Part shown: in pieces, positions 8,483 through 16,982 of the stretch
Layout: each line of letters starts with the position of its first letter
Position numbering within the stretch: the stretch's first letter is position 1
Assembly (NCBI RefSeq): GCF_012933505.1
Contig: NZ_JABBNB010000004.1
Coordinates: forward strand, 186,001 to 250,000
Direction of reading: 5' to 3'
DNA from: Gordonia asplenii
GTDB lineage: Bacteria; Actinomycetota; Actinomycetes; Mycobacteriales; Mycobacteriaceae
Length of the DNA: 64,000 nt
Program-made: the position numbers and the translations under genes
The notes under the pieces: generated by a model
What the model was told of the DNA's origin: nothing
The model's database searches: none
The model's input: only the letters and a program-made list of their open reading frames with translations

Positions 8483-9288
8483 GTTGTCTTCCCTTCAATG
8501 AGTGAGGTGGTCGCGGCGGTCTTCGAGGCCCAGAAGCCGGTGACGCCGTCGGTGAAAGCGCCGCAGTCCCAGGCGTGTTCGGCTGCTGAGTCTTCGCGGG
8601 CGAAGGCGGCCTCGACGTCGGCCAGTGCCGGGCGTAGCAGCTCCAGATGCAGTGCGGTAATCCTCGGGTCCCAATTCCATTGCCCGACAATTTCTTTCGC
8701 CCGATCGACGAGTCGATCGGCGGGCACCACCTCGTCGAGCAGTCCGATCCGCAGCGCGTCGTCGGCGTCGATTCGGTTGGAGCCGAGCACTATTCGCATC
8801 GCGTGGCTGCGGACAAGGCGTTCGAGCAACAGGCTCGACGCGTTCGAGATGATGATTCCGCGATGATTCTCGGGCTGGAAGTAGGTGGTGTTCGGGGTGC
8901 CGATGCGGGCGTCGCAGCAGAGGGTGATCTCCGACGCGCCGCCGACGGCAAGACCGTTGACCGCGGCGATCACCGGAACGGTCGTCTGCAGAATCGCACG
9001 GGTGATGTCGTGGAAGGTGCGCACCGCCTCGTGCATTTCGGCAAATGTGGTGGGGACCGAGGCCAGGTCCTCGCCCGCGGAGAAGGCGCGGCCGGTGCCG
9101 GTCAGAATGATGCCGCGGACGATGTCGTCGCTACCGAATTCGCGGATCGCCGCGGCCAGCCGACGTCGGGTCTCGACGTCCATCGCGTTGAGCTTGTCCG
9201 GACGGTTCAGGGTGAGAACCGCGACTGGAATATCCCCCGTCGCTGCGCTCGCGCGGATGAGGTCGACGTCCAGGTAGTTATGCGTCAT
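8479..9288 (-). CDS. Enoyl-CoA hydratase/isomerase family protein
   Basis: A crotonase-fold protein of 269 aa. It has the oxyanion segments ITGTGRAFSAGEDLA and VNGLAVGGASEITLCCD, followed by a PE-containing loop that aligns with the first catalytic glutamate of enoyl-CoA hydratase. The second acidic position is not obvious (HRGIIISNASS), so isomerase, hydrolase or decarboxylase chemistry is possible. It is embedded in an operon with 4-bp overlaps on both sides, to the acyl-CoA ligase upstream and the alcohol dehydrogenase downstream. It therefore most likely acts on the CoA ester formed by the ligase. Confidence 0.88.
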   Translation of the reverse strand: MTHNYLDVDLIRASAATGDIPVAVLTLNRPDKLNAMDVETRRRLAAAIREFGSDDIVRGIILTGTGRAFSAGEDLASVPTTFAEMHEAVRTFHDITRAILQTTVPVIAAVNGLAVGGASEITLCCDARIGTPNTTYFQPENHRGIIISNASSLLLERLVRSHAMRIVLGSNRIDADDALRIGLLDEVVPADRLVDRAKEIVGQWNWDPRITALHLELLRPALADVEAAFAREDSAAEHAWDCGAFTDGVTGFWASKTAATTSLIEGKTT

Positions 9289-10877
9289 GTGCGTTCCGAT
9301 CGCCGGGAGGGCCGAAGGTCGTAGGTGACTCCCGGCCGCTCTGCGGCACGGGCTTTCAGGGCGGGTTTGGCGATACGTTCGGACGGGGTCCGGGGGAAGT
9401 CCGCGACGAACTCGACGTAGCGGGGCACCTTGAAGCGGGCCAGCTGAGTGCTCGCGCGGGCGACGATCGCCTCGGCGGTGCCGCGGTCGGCGTCGACGCC
9501 GGAGGCGAGTTGGATGAACGCCTTGACTTCCTCACCGAACAGCTCGTCGTCGACGCCGACGACGGCACCGGCCACGACCGCGTCGTCGCGTTCGAGGATG
9601 CGTTCCACCTCGGCGCTGGCGATGTTCTCGCCGCCGCGGCGCACCATGTCTTTGAGTCGGCCGACGAGGCGGAGACTGTCACCGTCGCGTTGCGCGACGT
9701 CGCCGGTGTGCAACCAGCCGTCGCGCAGGACGTCGGCGGTGGCGTCGGGTCGATTCCAGTAGCCGAGCATCATCGGTCGGCCAGAAGTGATCAACTCACC
9801 AGACCTGCCGTCGGCGACGTCGGTCCCGTCGGCGTCGACGATGCGGACGTTCTTGGTGGGCACCGGGCGGCCGAGGCGGCCGCTGCCGACGTCGGAGTCG
9901 GACAGACTGACGAGGTCGACGCCGCTTTCGGTCATGCCGAAGATCTCCCGCCAGGGCGTTCCCCAACGTCGTTCCAACTCGGCATGCAGCGCTACCGGAA
10001 TCGCCGAGCACAGGACCAGGCGCAGTCGGTTATCGCGATCGGCGGGGTCGGGCGGCTGTTTGAACAGCAGCGTGGGCATCGAGCCGAGCACGTAGCAGAA
10101 GGTTGCGCCGTGCCGGCGGACGTCGGCCATGAAACCCGACGCCGAGAACCGTCGCAGCACCACCAACGGCGCGCCGATAGTGAGACACAGCGCGGTGTTC
10201 CACTGCGGATCCATGTAGGAGAATGGCTGCGAGGTGAGCACCACGTCGTCGGGGCCGAGGTCTGCGGCCGCCGCACACACCCACCCCAGTCGCGTCCAGT
10301 AGTCCTGGGTCAGCATGCACGCCTTGGGGAATCCCGTTGTCCCGGAGGTGTATTGGAGGTTGGCGAGGGTGTCGCCGGTAACGGTGACCGACGGCGCCGT
10401 CGCGGCGGGCAGGTGCTCGAGCGTGTCGACGTCGACGACTCGCACGCCGCTGAGGTCGTCGGCGCTGTCGCGGACCTCGTCGACCAGCGGCCGGTGCTCG
10501 GCGTCGGTGAGGATCACCCGCGCCCCGGAGTCGCGCAGGACGAACTCGAGGTCCGCGCGCTGGTAGGAGGAGTTCACCGGTACCGAGACCGCGCCGGCCT
10601 TTCCGATGGCGAGCCAGGCGATGGGCCACTGCACGACGTTGGGCAGCATGATCGCGACCCGATCGCCGGGGGCGACGCCGTCGACGTCGATCAGCCGATT
10701 CGCCAGCCGCGACGTCCGGTCCTCGACCTCGCCGAAGGTCCACGACCCGTCGTCGAAGCGGAGGAACTCGCGGTCGGGGTGTTCGGCGGCGCGGGCGGCC
10801 AGAAGTCCGGTCAGCGTCGGGATCGGCGGCGCGACGGCGAGGCGGGCGTCGCGGTCGAGTAGATCGCCGGCGTTCAT
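9285..10877 (-). CDS. Acyl-CoA synthetase (AMP-forming)
   Basis: An ANL-superfamily ligase of 530 aa that activates a carboxylic acid through acyl-AMP to the CoA thioester. The phosphate-binding loop reads YTSGTTGFPKACM, and the C-terminal hinge segment reads WLHTGDVAQRDGD then GRLKDMVRRGGENI. The C-terminal catalytic lysine would be in ERIAKPALK. ATG 10877 overlaps the permease stop (ATGA); a longer frame would lie inside the permease gene. It sits between the permease and the crotonase, coupled to both. The substrate is unknown; cyclohexanecarboxylate- or carnitine-CoA ligase-like enzymes are the closest in general layout. Confidence 0.9.
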   Translation of the reverse strand: MNAGDLLDRDARLAVAPPIPTLTGLLAARAAEHPDREFLRFDDGSWTFGEVEDRTSRLANRLIDVDGVAPGDRVAIMLPNVVQWPIAWLAIGKAGAVSVPVNSSYQRADLEFVLRDSGARVILTDAEHRPLVDEVRDSADDLSGVRVVDVDTLEHLPAATAPSVTVTGDTLANLQYTSGTTGFPKACMLTQDYWTRLGWVCAAAADLGPDDVVLTSQPFSYMDPQWNTALCLTIGAPLVVLRRFSASGFMADVRRHGATFCYVLGSMPTLLFKQPPDPADRDNRLRLVLCSAIPVALHAELERRWGTPWREIFGMTESGVDLVSLSDSDVGSGRLGRPVPTKNVRIVDADGTDVADGRSGELITSGRPMMLGYWNRPDATADVLRDGWLHTGDVAQRDGDSLRLVGRLKDMVRRGGENIASAEVERILERDDAVVAGAVVGVDDELFGEEVKAFIQLASGVDADRGTAEAIVARASTQLARFKVPRYVEFVADFPRTPSERIAKPALKARAAERPGVTYDLRPSRRSERT

Positions 10878-12289
10878 GCGGGGACCGCGGTCGGGGTGGC
10901 GGTGGCACGACGTCGGCGCCGGGTGACCACGCAGAACACGGTGCCGAGCGCGACGATCGCGGGGGCGATGGCGATCGCCACGGCAGCGGGACTCAGCACG
11001 ACGGTGAAGGCGACCCAGCCGATGCCCAGGATGCCGACCACACACGCGAGGGCCACCAGCGGCTTGCGTTGCCCGAGTCGGCGATTCAGAGCGATGGCGC
11101 CGAGGCAGACCAGCACGTACGGAACCACCCAGACCAGTGTCATCAACGTCGCCAACAGGGTGTAGGCGACGATGAGGCTGCCGGTTGCGAGGGTCAGCGT
11201 GAGGATCAACGCGGCTCCGAGGGCGGCCATGATGACGATTGCCCGGCTGGGGCTGTGGTACCGCTCGTGGATCTTCGTGAAGGTCGCGGGCAACAGTGCG
11301 TCGTCGGCGATGGCCATCGTGCAGCGGGAGGCGTAGTTGATCATGCCGATCAAGCCGGCGAACGCCGCGACCGCCAGCACCACGTCAGTTGCCGAGGCGA
11401 TGGTGGCACCCAGGCCGGCGTTGATCGCCAACGCGGCGGGCGCGGATTCTCCCGCGGCCAGTCGATCCTGGGTGGCGATCAGGCCGGGGACTTCGGCGAT
11501 GGTGCAGACGACGTAGAGCACACCGAGGACGATCGGGCCGGCCATGACGGCCAGCGGAACCGCTCGATGCGGGTCTTTGGTCTCCGTCGCCATCGCGGTG
11601 CAGCTCTCGAATCCGATCAGCCATGCCGCGCCGGTCGCGACGCCGAGCAGAATGCCGCTCACCTGGCCGGACGCCAAGTGGAACTGACCGCCCAGGTTCA
11701 GGTGGGTGTGCAGTGCGCTGGCGCCGACGATCAACGCGACCAGGGGAATCGACACGAGCGCCAAGCCGACCGCCGCGCGCACCGAGGTATCGGCACCGCG
11801 GTAGGCGACGACGGTGGCGATCACGATCGCCGCGACCGCCGAACCCGCCTGGACGAGCAGGCCCGCGGTGCCCGTGACTCCGTGGGAGGCGAAGAAGCTG
11901 CCGACGAACAATCCGACGCAGGACGAGATCGCGGCGATCTGAATGGCGTAGCCGGTGAGCAGGGCGCCGGCGCTGAGCAGTCGCGCCCACGGGCCGAATA
12001 CCTCGCCGACGTAGGAGTAGATGGACCCGGCGGCGACGTAACGTCGGGCGAAGGTGATCACCGCGACGCCGACGCAGCTCATGAGCACCGCGGTCAGCAC
12101 CGTCGAGAAGACAGCGCTGGGTCCGGCTGCGCTCACCATCAGCATCGGCAGCAGAGCCATGCCGAGGGCGGGCATGAAGGTGGACAGCGACAGCGACACC
12201 AGTGCGGTCTGGCTGAGGTGGCCGCCTTCGAGGTGTGCGTCGTCGGGGGTGGCGGCGGTCTGAGCCGTCACGGATTCTGTTGAGGTCAT
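10874..12289 (-). CDS. APC-superfamily amino acid/amine permease
   Basis: An inner-membrane permease of 471 aa with about 12 hydrophobic segments and a basic C-terminal tail. Features of the APC superfamily are the first-helix unwound region (SLSLSTFMPALGMALLP), a YSYVGEVFGP segment after helix 2 and GFESCTAMATETKDPHRAVP in the middle. It follows the PhyH dioxygenase gene after 33 bp and is coupled to the ligase by ATGA. By family and context it probably imports the amine or amino compound degraded by this island. Similar permeases accompany PuuA/PuuD-type genes in gamma-glutamylation pathways. Confidence 0.88.
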   Translation of the reverse strand: MTSTESVTAQTAATPDDAHLEGGHLSQTALVSLSLSTFMPALGMALLPMLMVSAAGPSAVFSTVLTAVLMSCVGVAVITFARRYVAAGSIYSYVGEVFGPWARLLSAGALLTGYAIQIAAISSCVGLFVGSFFASHGVTGTAGLLVQAGSAVAAIVIATVVAYRGADTSVRAAVGLALVSIPLVALIVGASALHTHLNLGGQFHLASGQVSGILLGVATGAAWLIGFESCTAMATETKDPHRAVPLAVMAGPIVLGVLYVVCTIAEVPGLIATQDRLAAGESAPAALAINAGLGATIASATDVVLAVAAFAGLIGMINYASRCTMAIADDALLPATFTKIHERYHSPSRAIVIMAALGAALILTLTLATGSLIVAYTLLATLMTLVWVVPYVLVCLGAIALNRRLGQRKPLVALACVVGILGIGWVAFTVVLSPAAVAIAIAPAIVALGTVFCVVTRRRRRATATPTAVPA

Positions 12290-12322
12290 GGCACTCTCAC
12301 TCGTTCTCGGTCGTGTCGCGGG

Positions 12323-13225
12323 TCAGCGGGTGGGGAGTCCGGCGTCGACGGAGGTGTAGTCGTCGCGGGCGAGCAGTTCCATCGGGTCGGCCATCTGTCC
12401 GCCGACCTCGACCCAGCCGAGGTAGTGCTCGGCCGACCAGTCGAGCTCGCGCTGGAGCTCGGCGGGCAGCTTGCGGATGTCGTCGAGCGAGTAGGTGAGG
12501 AAGGGGTTCTCCTCGGGGCGAAGCAAGGCGAGGTCGTAGCCCATGCTGAGGCCGAAGCGGTAGGAGTCGCTGGTGGTGTTGGTGCCGCCGCCGTGGTAGG
12601 TCGAGCCGATCCAGATGAGTGCCGAGCCGGCCTTCATGACGGTGGGGATGGCCTCGTCGAGCCGCGGCGCACGGTCGTCGTCCCAGCGGTGCGAGCCCGG
12701 AATGACAAGGGTGCCACCGTTTTCCGCGGTGAAGTCGCTGACCGCGACCATGATCTGGACGCGTGCCTCGCGGCCGTAGGCTGGGTGACGCCACAGCCAC
12801 ACGGAGTCGTCGCGGTGCAGCGGCTGCGAGCCCTGGCCGGGGCCGATCTTGATGGCCATCGTCGCGCCGATGTGCTTGCCCGACGGGCTGGGAACCGCGT
12901 CCTCACCCATGTGCACGGTGATCGGCTGGTTGAGGATCGTATCGGCGATTGCGCGGTAGAGCGGGTTCATCGCGATGGTGACCATGTGCTCGGTCTTGGC
13001 GAACAGTCCGCCGGCACGCTTGGTGCGGTTGCCGGCGAACACCTCGTCGTGGCCGGTGTCGACGGCGTCGAGGACGGGGTCGAGGTCGGCGCGAAGGCCG
13101 CTGATGGTCGCGTCGTCGAAGAGTCCTTCGATGATCACGCCACCGTCGCGCATGATCACCTCGACCGCTTCGGCCGAGGTGGCGGTGTTGGCCAGGCGGG
13201 TGAGGGTGGGGGTGGTGGTCGTCAT
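12323..13225 (-). CDS. PhyH-family Fe(II)/2-oxoglutarate dioxygenase
   Basis: A phytanoyl-CoA dioxygenase-like enzyme of 300 aa. The metal triad can be assigned as His137-Asp139 (LHRDD) and His211 (TYHGGG), with Arg223 (SYRFG) as the 2-oxoglutarate ligand. The spacing agrees with PhyH. Residues 171-180 (GTLVIPGSHR) form a typical core strand. It would hydroxylate a C-H bond, possibly next to a protected amine, so that the product collapses to an aldehyde. It is the first gene of the operon with permease, ligase, crotonase and dehydrogenase. It faces the TetR gene across a 204-bp regulatory gap with two operator elements. Confidence 0.9.
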   Translation of the reverse strand: MTTTTPTLTRLANTATSAEAVEVIMRDGGVIIEGLFDDATISGLRADLDPVLDAVDTGHDEVFAGNRTKRAGGLFAKTEHMVTIAMNPLYRAIADTILNQPITVHMGEDAVPSPSGKHIGATMAIKIGPGQGSQPLHRDDSVWLWRHPAYGREARVQIMVAVSDFTAENGGTLVIPGSHRWDDDRAPRLDEAIPTVMKAGSALIWIGSTYHGGGTNTTSDSYRFGLSMGYDLALLRPEENPFLTYSLDDIRKLPAELQRELDWSAEHYLGWVEVGGQMADPMELLARDDYTSVDAGLPTR

Positions 13226-13317
13226 GGGAGTGGCCTTTCGAGAGGCTGCCCATCCGGAGTCGGCGAACCGGGGGCGAGAGCAGTGGATGTGATGCCGGTC
13301 ATAACGCTAGAGCATCA

Positions 13318-13411
13318 CTGTCAAATGATCAAGACGTATGACTATGAATTCGGTATTGTTCTATTTCGAGCACCTGGTACGGTGTAGTGACTAGATCAAT
13401 TGATCGACAAT
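13318..13411. promoter_or_regulatory. Operator B pair in the PhyH/TetR divergent promoter
   Basis: Element B1 (13318-13350, core tgatcaagacg then atgactatga) matches the reverse complement of the 17663-17695 site at 23 of 33 positions. Element B2 (13394-13405) is the perfect palindrome gatcaattgatc, flanked by a 3' gacaatt that matches site A. B1 is 93-125 bp before the PhyH start. B2 is 25-36 bp before the TetR start. The layout suggests autoregulation together with control of PhyH. Confidence 0.75.
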
Positions 13412-13429
13412 TAGCGAAGGAGTACTGCC

Positions 13430-14134
13430 ATGGCTCGCATTCCGGCCGCGGAACGGCGCGTCGAGCTGATCGACGCGGCCGTGCGGGTGATTGCGGAGAG
13501 CGGCGTCGACGGCGCCACGACGCGCAGGATCGCCGATGAGGCGAACGCGCCGCTCGCGACGCTGCACTATTGCTTTGCGTCCAAAGAGGTGTTATTCGCC
13601 GCGGTGTTCGAGCACGTCGCCGGCCAATATCGCGACGTGCTGCTGGCCAACGATTGTCACGGAGACGTTCGGGCCACCACCCGCGGACTGCTGCGAGCCA
13701 TGGCGGAGTGGTACCTCACCAATCGGGAGACGGCGCAGGCGATCGCCGAACTGATCTCATGGGCGCAACGACAGGACGCGCAGCAGGCGCACCTGGTGTA
13801 CGACGAGGCGATCACCACGATGCGCGACATCGTCGGAGCCGCGGCGGAATCAGCGGGGCAGGACCTCGAACCGGAGATCGTCGACGAGCTCGTCACGTTG
13901 GTTACCACGATGTCGGACGGCTTTGCGCTGAACTATCTGGTCTTTCCCGACCGTGACGCGGCCCTGCACCAGATCGATCTGCTGGTCGGCGTGCTCGACA
14001 TGTGGATGGACGCGCGGCTGGCCGCAGCGCCCGCGGACAGTCGCTCGGCGTCGGTCGTCGTGTCGATGTTCGATGGGGTGACGCCGCCGGAATCCAGGTT
14101 GCGAAGCTCCCTGGTGTCGTGGGTGCCGGCCTAG
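13430..14134 (+). CDS. TetR/AcrR-family transcriptional regulator
   Basis: A one-component regulator of 234 aa. Residues about 8-55 form the TetR HTH domain (RVELIDAAVRVIAESGVDG, then TTRRIADEANAPLATLHYCF). The remaining helices form a ligand domain that is longer than average. GCGAAGGAG precedes the ATG. It is divergent from the PhyH operon with the palindrome gatcaattgatc just ahead of its start. Related sites lie before the monooxygenase and SCP2/glutamine-synthetase-like operons. It is thus the likely local repressor of the 3.5-17.7 kb island, released by the substrate or a CoA intermediate. Confidence 0.92.
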   Translation: MARIPAAERRVELIDAAVRVIAESGVDGATTRRIADEANAPLATLHYCFASKEVLFAAVFEHVAGQYRDVLLANDCHGDVRATTRGLLRAMAEWYLTNRETAQAIAELISWAQRQDAQQAHLVYDEAITTMRDIVGAAAESAGQDLEPEIVDELVTLVTTMSDGFALNYLVFPDRDAALHQIDLLVGVLDMWMDARLAAAPADSRSASVVVSMFDGVTPPESRLRSSLVSWVPA

Positions 14135-14221
14135 TAGCGGCACCTCGATGTGATGGGGTGAAAGGCGCACGGTCGCAGGGTGTTTTGGGTCGGGCTGCCT
14201 CGTCTGCCCCTCCGCTTCGAT

Positions 14222-14790
14222 GTAGTCCCTCCGTTGGTTGAGCGAGCGTAGCGTCTCTCCGTTGGTTGAGCCTGGTTTGACCGGTCGAAGCGTCCCTCTG
14301 CTGGTTGAGCCGGACGAGGCGCTAGCCGAGTCCGTGTCGAAACCTCTCAGCCACAACGACTTTCGATGATGCGCACCAACATCGGCGATGACACCCGGCA
14401 AGTGAGGCGTGTGCACCCTATGGGTGCACACGCCCTCGATGTTCGATACCATCACAGTTCGACACGTGCGCAACCATCAAATGCATTGTGGTACAGGGGT
14501 TTCGACACGCTCGTCGCTAGCGCTCCTCGCGGCTCAACCAGCGGTCGGGGTCGACCGTCGGTGGATCCGGGGTTGCGCGAGCGCAGCGCTCCTCCGTTGG
14601 GTGAGCGAGCGTAGCGAGTCGAAACCAGTGGGCGGAATTCGTAACTGTGTCAACGTGTTTGGTTGCGATGGCAGTTCGGCTTACGCGGTTTCGACACGGG
14701 CCTGCGCTAGCGCTCCGGACCGGCTCAACCGGCGGACGGACCGGCTCAACCAGCGGACGGGGCGGCTCAACCAGCGGACGGAGCGAGCTC
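14222..14790. repeat. Gene-free stretch with family I repeats
   Basis: No gene is visible between 14135 and 14853. Copies of the family I unit occur at about 14222-14345, 14498-14625 and 14685-14790, in both orientations. Their ends are gtttcgacac and ggttgagc/gctcaacca. The interior is variable and palindromic. Between the first two copies lies an unrelated palindrome at 14407-14433, listed separately. Confidence 0.85.
14407..14433. promoter_or_regulatory. Perfect 12-bp-arm palindrome, orphan
   Basis: Arms gcgtgtgcaccc (14407-14418) and gggtgcacacgc (14422-14433) flank a TAT centre. The size and symmetry suit a dimeric repressor operator, but no gene starts within 400 bp on either side. It may be the operator of a lost gene. 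Alternatively it is a hairpin. Confidence 0.5.
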
Positions 14791-14853
14791 ACCCACGTGG
14801 GAGCTCGACCACCCAGGGGAATCGCCTGGGTGGTCGAGGTCTTGGTGCGGTGC

Positions 14854-15636
14854 TCAACTCATGTGTGCACCTTCGCGTGCGGTTGCCTGTTCGACGATCC
14901 AGCGCAGCGCGCCGTCGTCGCTCTCCATCCATTCGGGGTGCCATTGCACACCCAGCGCCGACCCGTCGGGCAGTTCGATCGACTCGACGACGCCGTCGGA
15001 CGTGCGTCCGCCGACGACGAGTCCCGCGCCGCACGTGTCGACCGCCTGGTGGTGCCACGAGTTCGTCCGATGTCGGCTGCCGAAGATCGACTGCGCCACC
15101 GAGCCCGGCGTGAACTCGACCACGTGATCGGCGCCGCCGTCGGACAGCGGGCCGGTCGTCATCAGATGCCGCACCGGACCGCTCGGCAGATCCGCGACCA
15201 GGGTGCCGCCGAGTGTCACGTTGAGGACCTGCATGCCGCGGCATACGCCCAGCAGCGGCACCCCGGCGTCGAGCACGGCTCTGATCAGCGCTGTCTCGAA
15301 CAGGTCGCGTGCCGGATCGTGCACCCCCGGATCCGACAGCGGATCGACATCGGTGACCACCGACTCGTCGCCGCCCCAGCAACTGGGGTGCACGTCCTGA
15401 CCACCGGTGATCACGACGCCGGAGAGCCACTGCGTCAACGCGCGCGGATCGGCGTCGTAGGGGAGCATCACCGGCACACCGCCGGCGCGAGTGATGCGCT
15501 CGGCGAAGTCGGTCATGAAACTGTCGGTGAGCCGGTGGCTGTAGCCCGGATGGGCGCCGGCGACGAGGCCCATCCGGAACCGCCGACCGGTGAGACCGAT
15601 CAGCGGCGGCCGGTGACCCGCCGCGATACCGCTCAC
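14854..15636 (-). CDS. Class I glutamine amidotransferase, PuuD-like gamma-glutamyl hydrolase
   Basis: A peptidase C26-family hydrolase of 260 aa, close to PuuD in length. The triad is visible: Cys132 in GVCRGMQ, and His233 and Glu235 in WHPE. PuuD cleaves the gamma-glutamyl bond of gamma-glutamyl-GABA to release glutamate. I chose GTG 15636 because it overlaps the stop of the glutamine-synthetase-like gene (GTGA). An upstream ATG at 15666 would lie inside that gene. The pairing with a GS-like ligase in one coupled operon argues for attaching and removing glutamate on an amine. It follows the SCP2-like and GS-like genes and ends before a long repeat region. Confidence 0.9.
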   Translation of the reverse strand: MSGIAAGHRPPLIGLTGRRFRMGLVAGAHPGYSHRLTDSFMTDFAERITRAGGVPVMLPYDADPRALTQWLSGVVITGGQDVHPSCWGGDESVVTDVDPLSDPGVHDPARDLFETALIRAVLDAGVPLLGVCRGMQVLNVTLGGTLVADLPSGPVRHLMTTGPLSDGGADHVVEFTPGSVAQSIFGSRHRTNSWHHQAVDTCGAGLVVGGRTSDGVVESIELPDGSALGVQWHPEWMESDDGALRWIVEQATAREGAHMS

Positions 15637-16982
15637 GGGAACTCGAAGTAGCGGGTCGACTCCCACTCGGAGAGTTCCGCGAACGGATCACCGCCGCCGG
15701 TGTGGAACTGCATCCACTCCCAGCGCCGGGTGCCCACCCAGAAGTCGACGAATTCGTCGCCGAGGAGCTCGCGCAGAATCGGGTCGGCGTCGAGCGCGTC
15801 GGCGGCCTTCGACATGGTGTCGGGAATCCGGTCGACGCCCAGGCCCGGAGGCATGCACCACGCCATCGTGGCGACCTGCTCGCCGGGGTCGCTCTGCCGC
15901 TGCAGACCGGCGATGATGCCGGCGAGGACGGTCGCCACCGCCAGGTACAGATTGGCGTCGGCGCCGGGCACCCGGTATTCGATGCGGGAGTACTTCGGAT
16001 GTCCGCAGACCGCGCGGACCGACGTCGTCTTGTTGCTGATGCCCCAGGAAATCGTGGTCGGGGGACCGCTCAGGTCGACGAGCCGCCGGTAGGAAGTGAT
16101 CTGCGGTAGGACGATCGAGGTGGCGCCGGGCATGGTCTCGAGCAGACCGCCGATGGCGTGGCGCATCGTCTCCGACGGCCCGTCGGGTGCATAGAAGGCA
16201 TTGACCCCGTCGCGTTGCAGCGACACGTTGAGGTGCGACGCCTGACCGTAGCCCGCAGTCGGCTTGGCCATGAAGGTGACGGTGTGTCCCTGCTCGAAGG
16301 CGACCTCGCGCAGCACCTGGCGGGTGCGGGCCCAGGCGTCGCAGACGTCGATCGGCGATCCGGGCGACAGGTTGAGCTCCGACTGGCCGGGCGCATCCTC
16401 GTCACTCCACGCCTCCCACTCGATGCCGAGCTCGTCGAGACGACGCTCGACGGCGGTCATGTAGGCGACCCAGTCGGTGGATCGGGCGAGGTGGTAGGCG
16501 GTGCCGGCGGAACCGCCCAGCGGCGTCAAGTTCTGGTAGCCCTTGGTGCGCGCCTCGTGGATCGACTCCTCGAACAGGGTCATCTCGATCTCGACGGCGA
16601 CGGTCGCGGTGAAGCCGTGGGTTGCGAGTCGGTCGACCATCTTCTTCGCGAGATTGCGCGGACAGATCGACACCGGTTCACCGGTGCGCAGCCAGTAGTC
16701 GCCGATGACCGACTCCAGGCCGGGTTGCCACTCGACCTTGGTGTTCAGGTCCGCACGCAGGTAGACGTCGTCGAGGTGGCCGCGGAACTCGGGGAAGGCG
16801 TAGCCGAAGTGCGGCATGTTGCCCAGGTCGAGGCCGAATAGCAGGTCGGCGAAGGCATACCCGGAATCGAGACCCGAGGCGAACTTGGCGGGCGAGACGT
16901 TCTTGCCCAGGAAGCAGCCGTCGTGGTTGGTGGCTTCCAGACGATAGGCCCGGACGGCGGGGGTGGTGAGCAGATCAGACAT
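15633..16982 (-). CDS. Glutamine synthetase-like gamma-glutamyl-amide ligase
   Basis: A GS-fold enzyme of 449 aa, nearer in length to PuuA/IpuC-type gamma-glutamylamide synthetases than to a nitrogen-assimilatory GlnA. Visible active-site pieces are EIE at 131-133, EDAPGQSELNLSPGSP with Glu202, the KPTAGYGQASHLNVSL segment with His250, NKTTSVRA with Arg323 and RIEYRVPG with Glu335 and Arg337. It would couple glutamate to an amine using ATP. There is no adenylylation-site tail. Its ATG overlaps the SCP2-like gene by 8 bp and its stop overlaps the PuuD-like start, so three proteins are made together. Confidence 0.9.
   Translation of the reverse strand: MSDLLTTPAVRAYRLEATNHDGCFLGKNVSPAKFASGLDSGYAFADLLFGLDLGNMPHFGYAFPEFRGHLDDVYLRADLNTKVEWQPGLESVIGDYWLRTGEPVSICPRNLAKKMVDRLATHGFTATVAVEIEMTLFEESIHEARTKGYQNLTPLGGSAGTAYHLARSTDWVAYMTAVERRLDELGIEWEAWSDEDAPGQSELNLSPGSPIDVCDAWARTRQVLREVAFEQGHTVTFMAKPTAGYGQASHLNVSLQRDGVNAFYAPDGPSETMRHAIGGLLETMPGATSIVLPQITSYRRLVDLSGPPTTISWGISNKTTSVRAVCGHPKYSRIEYRVPGADANLYLAVATVLAGIIAGLQRQSDPGEQVATMAWCMPPGLGVDRIPDTMSKAADALDADPILRELLGDEFVDFWVGTRRWEWMQFHTGGGDPFAELSEWESTRYFEFP

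Noticed and set aside
14135-14853. Possible insertion sequence remnant
   Set aside because: No transposase fragment in any frame and no target-site duplication seen. Only dispersed repeats and one palindrome.
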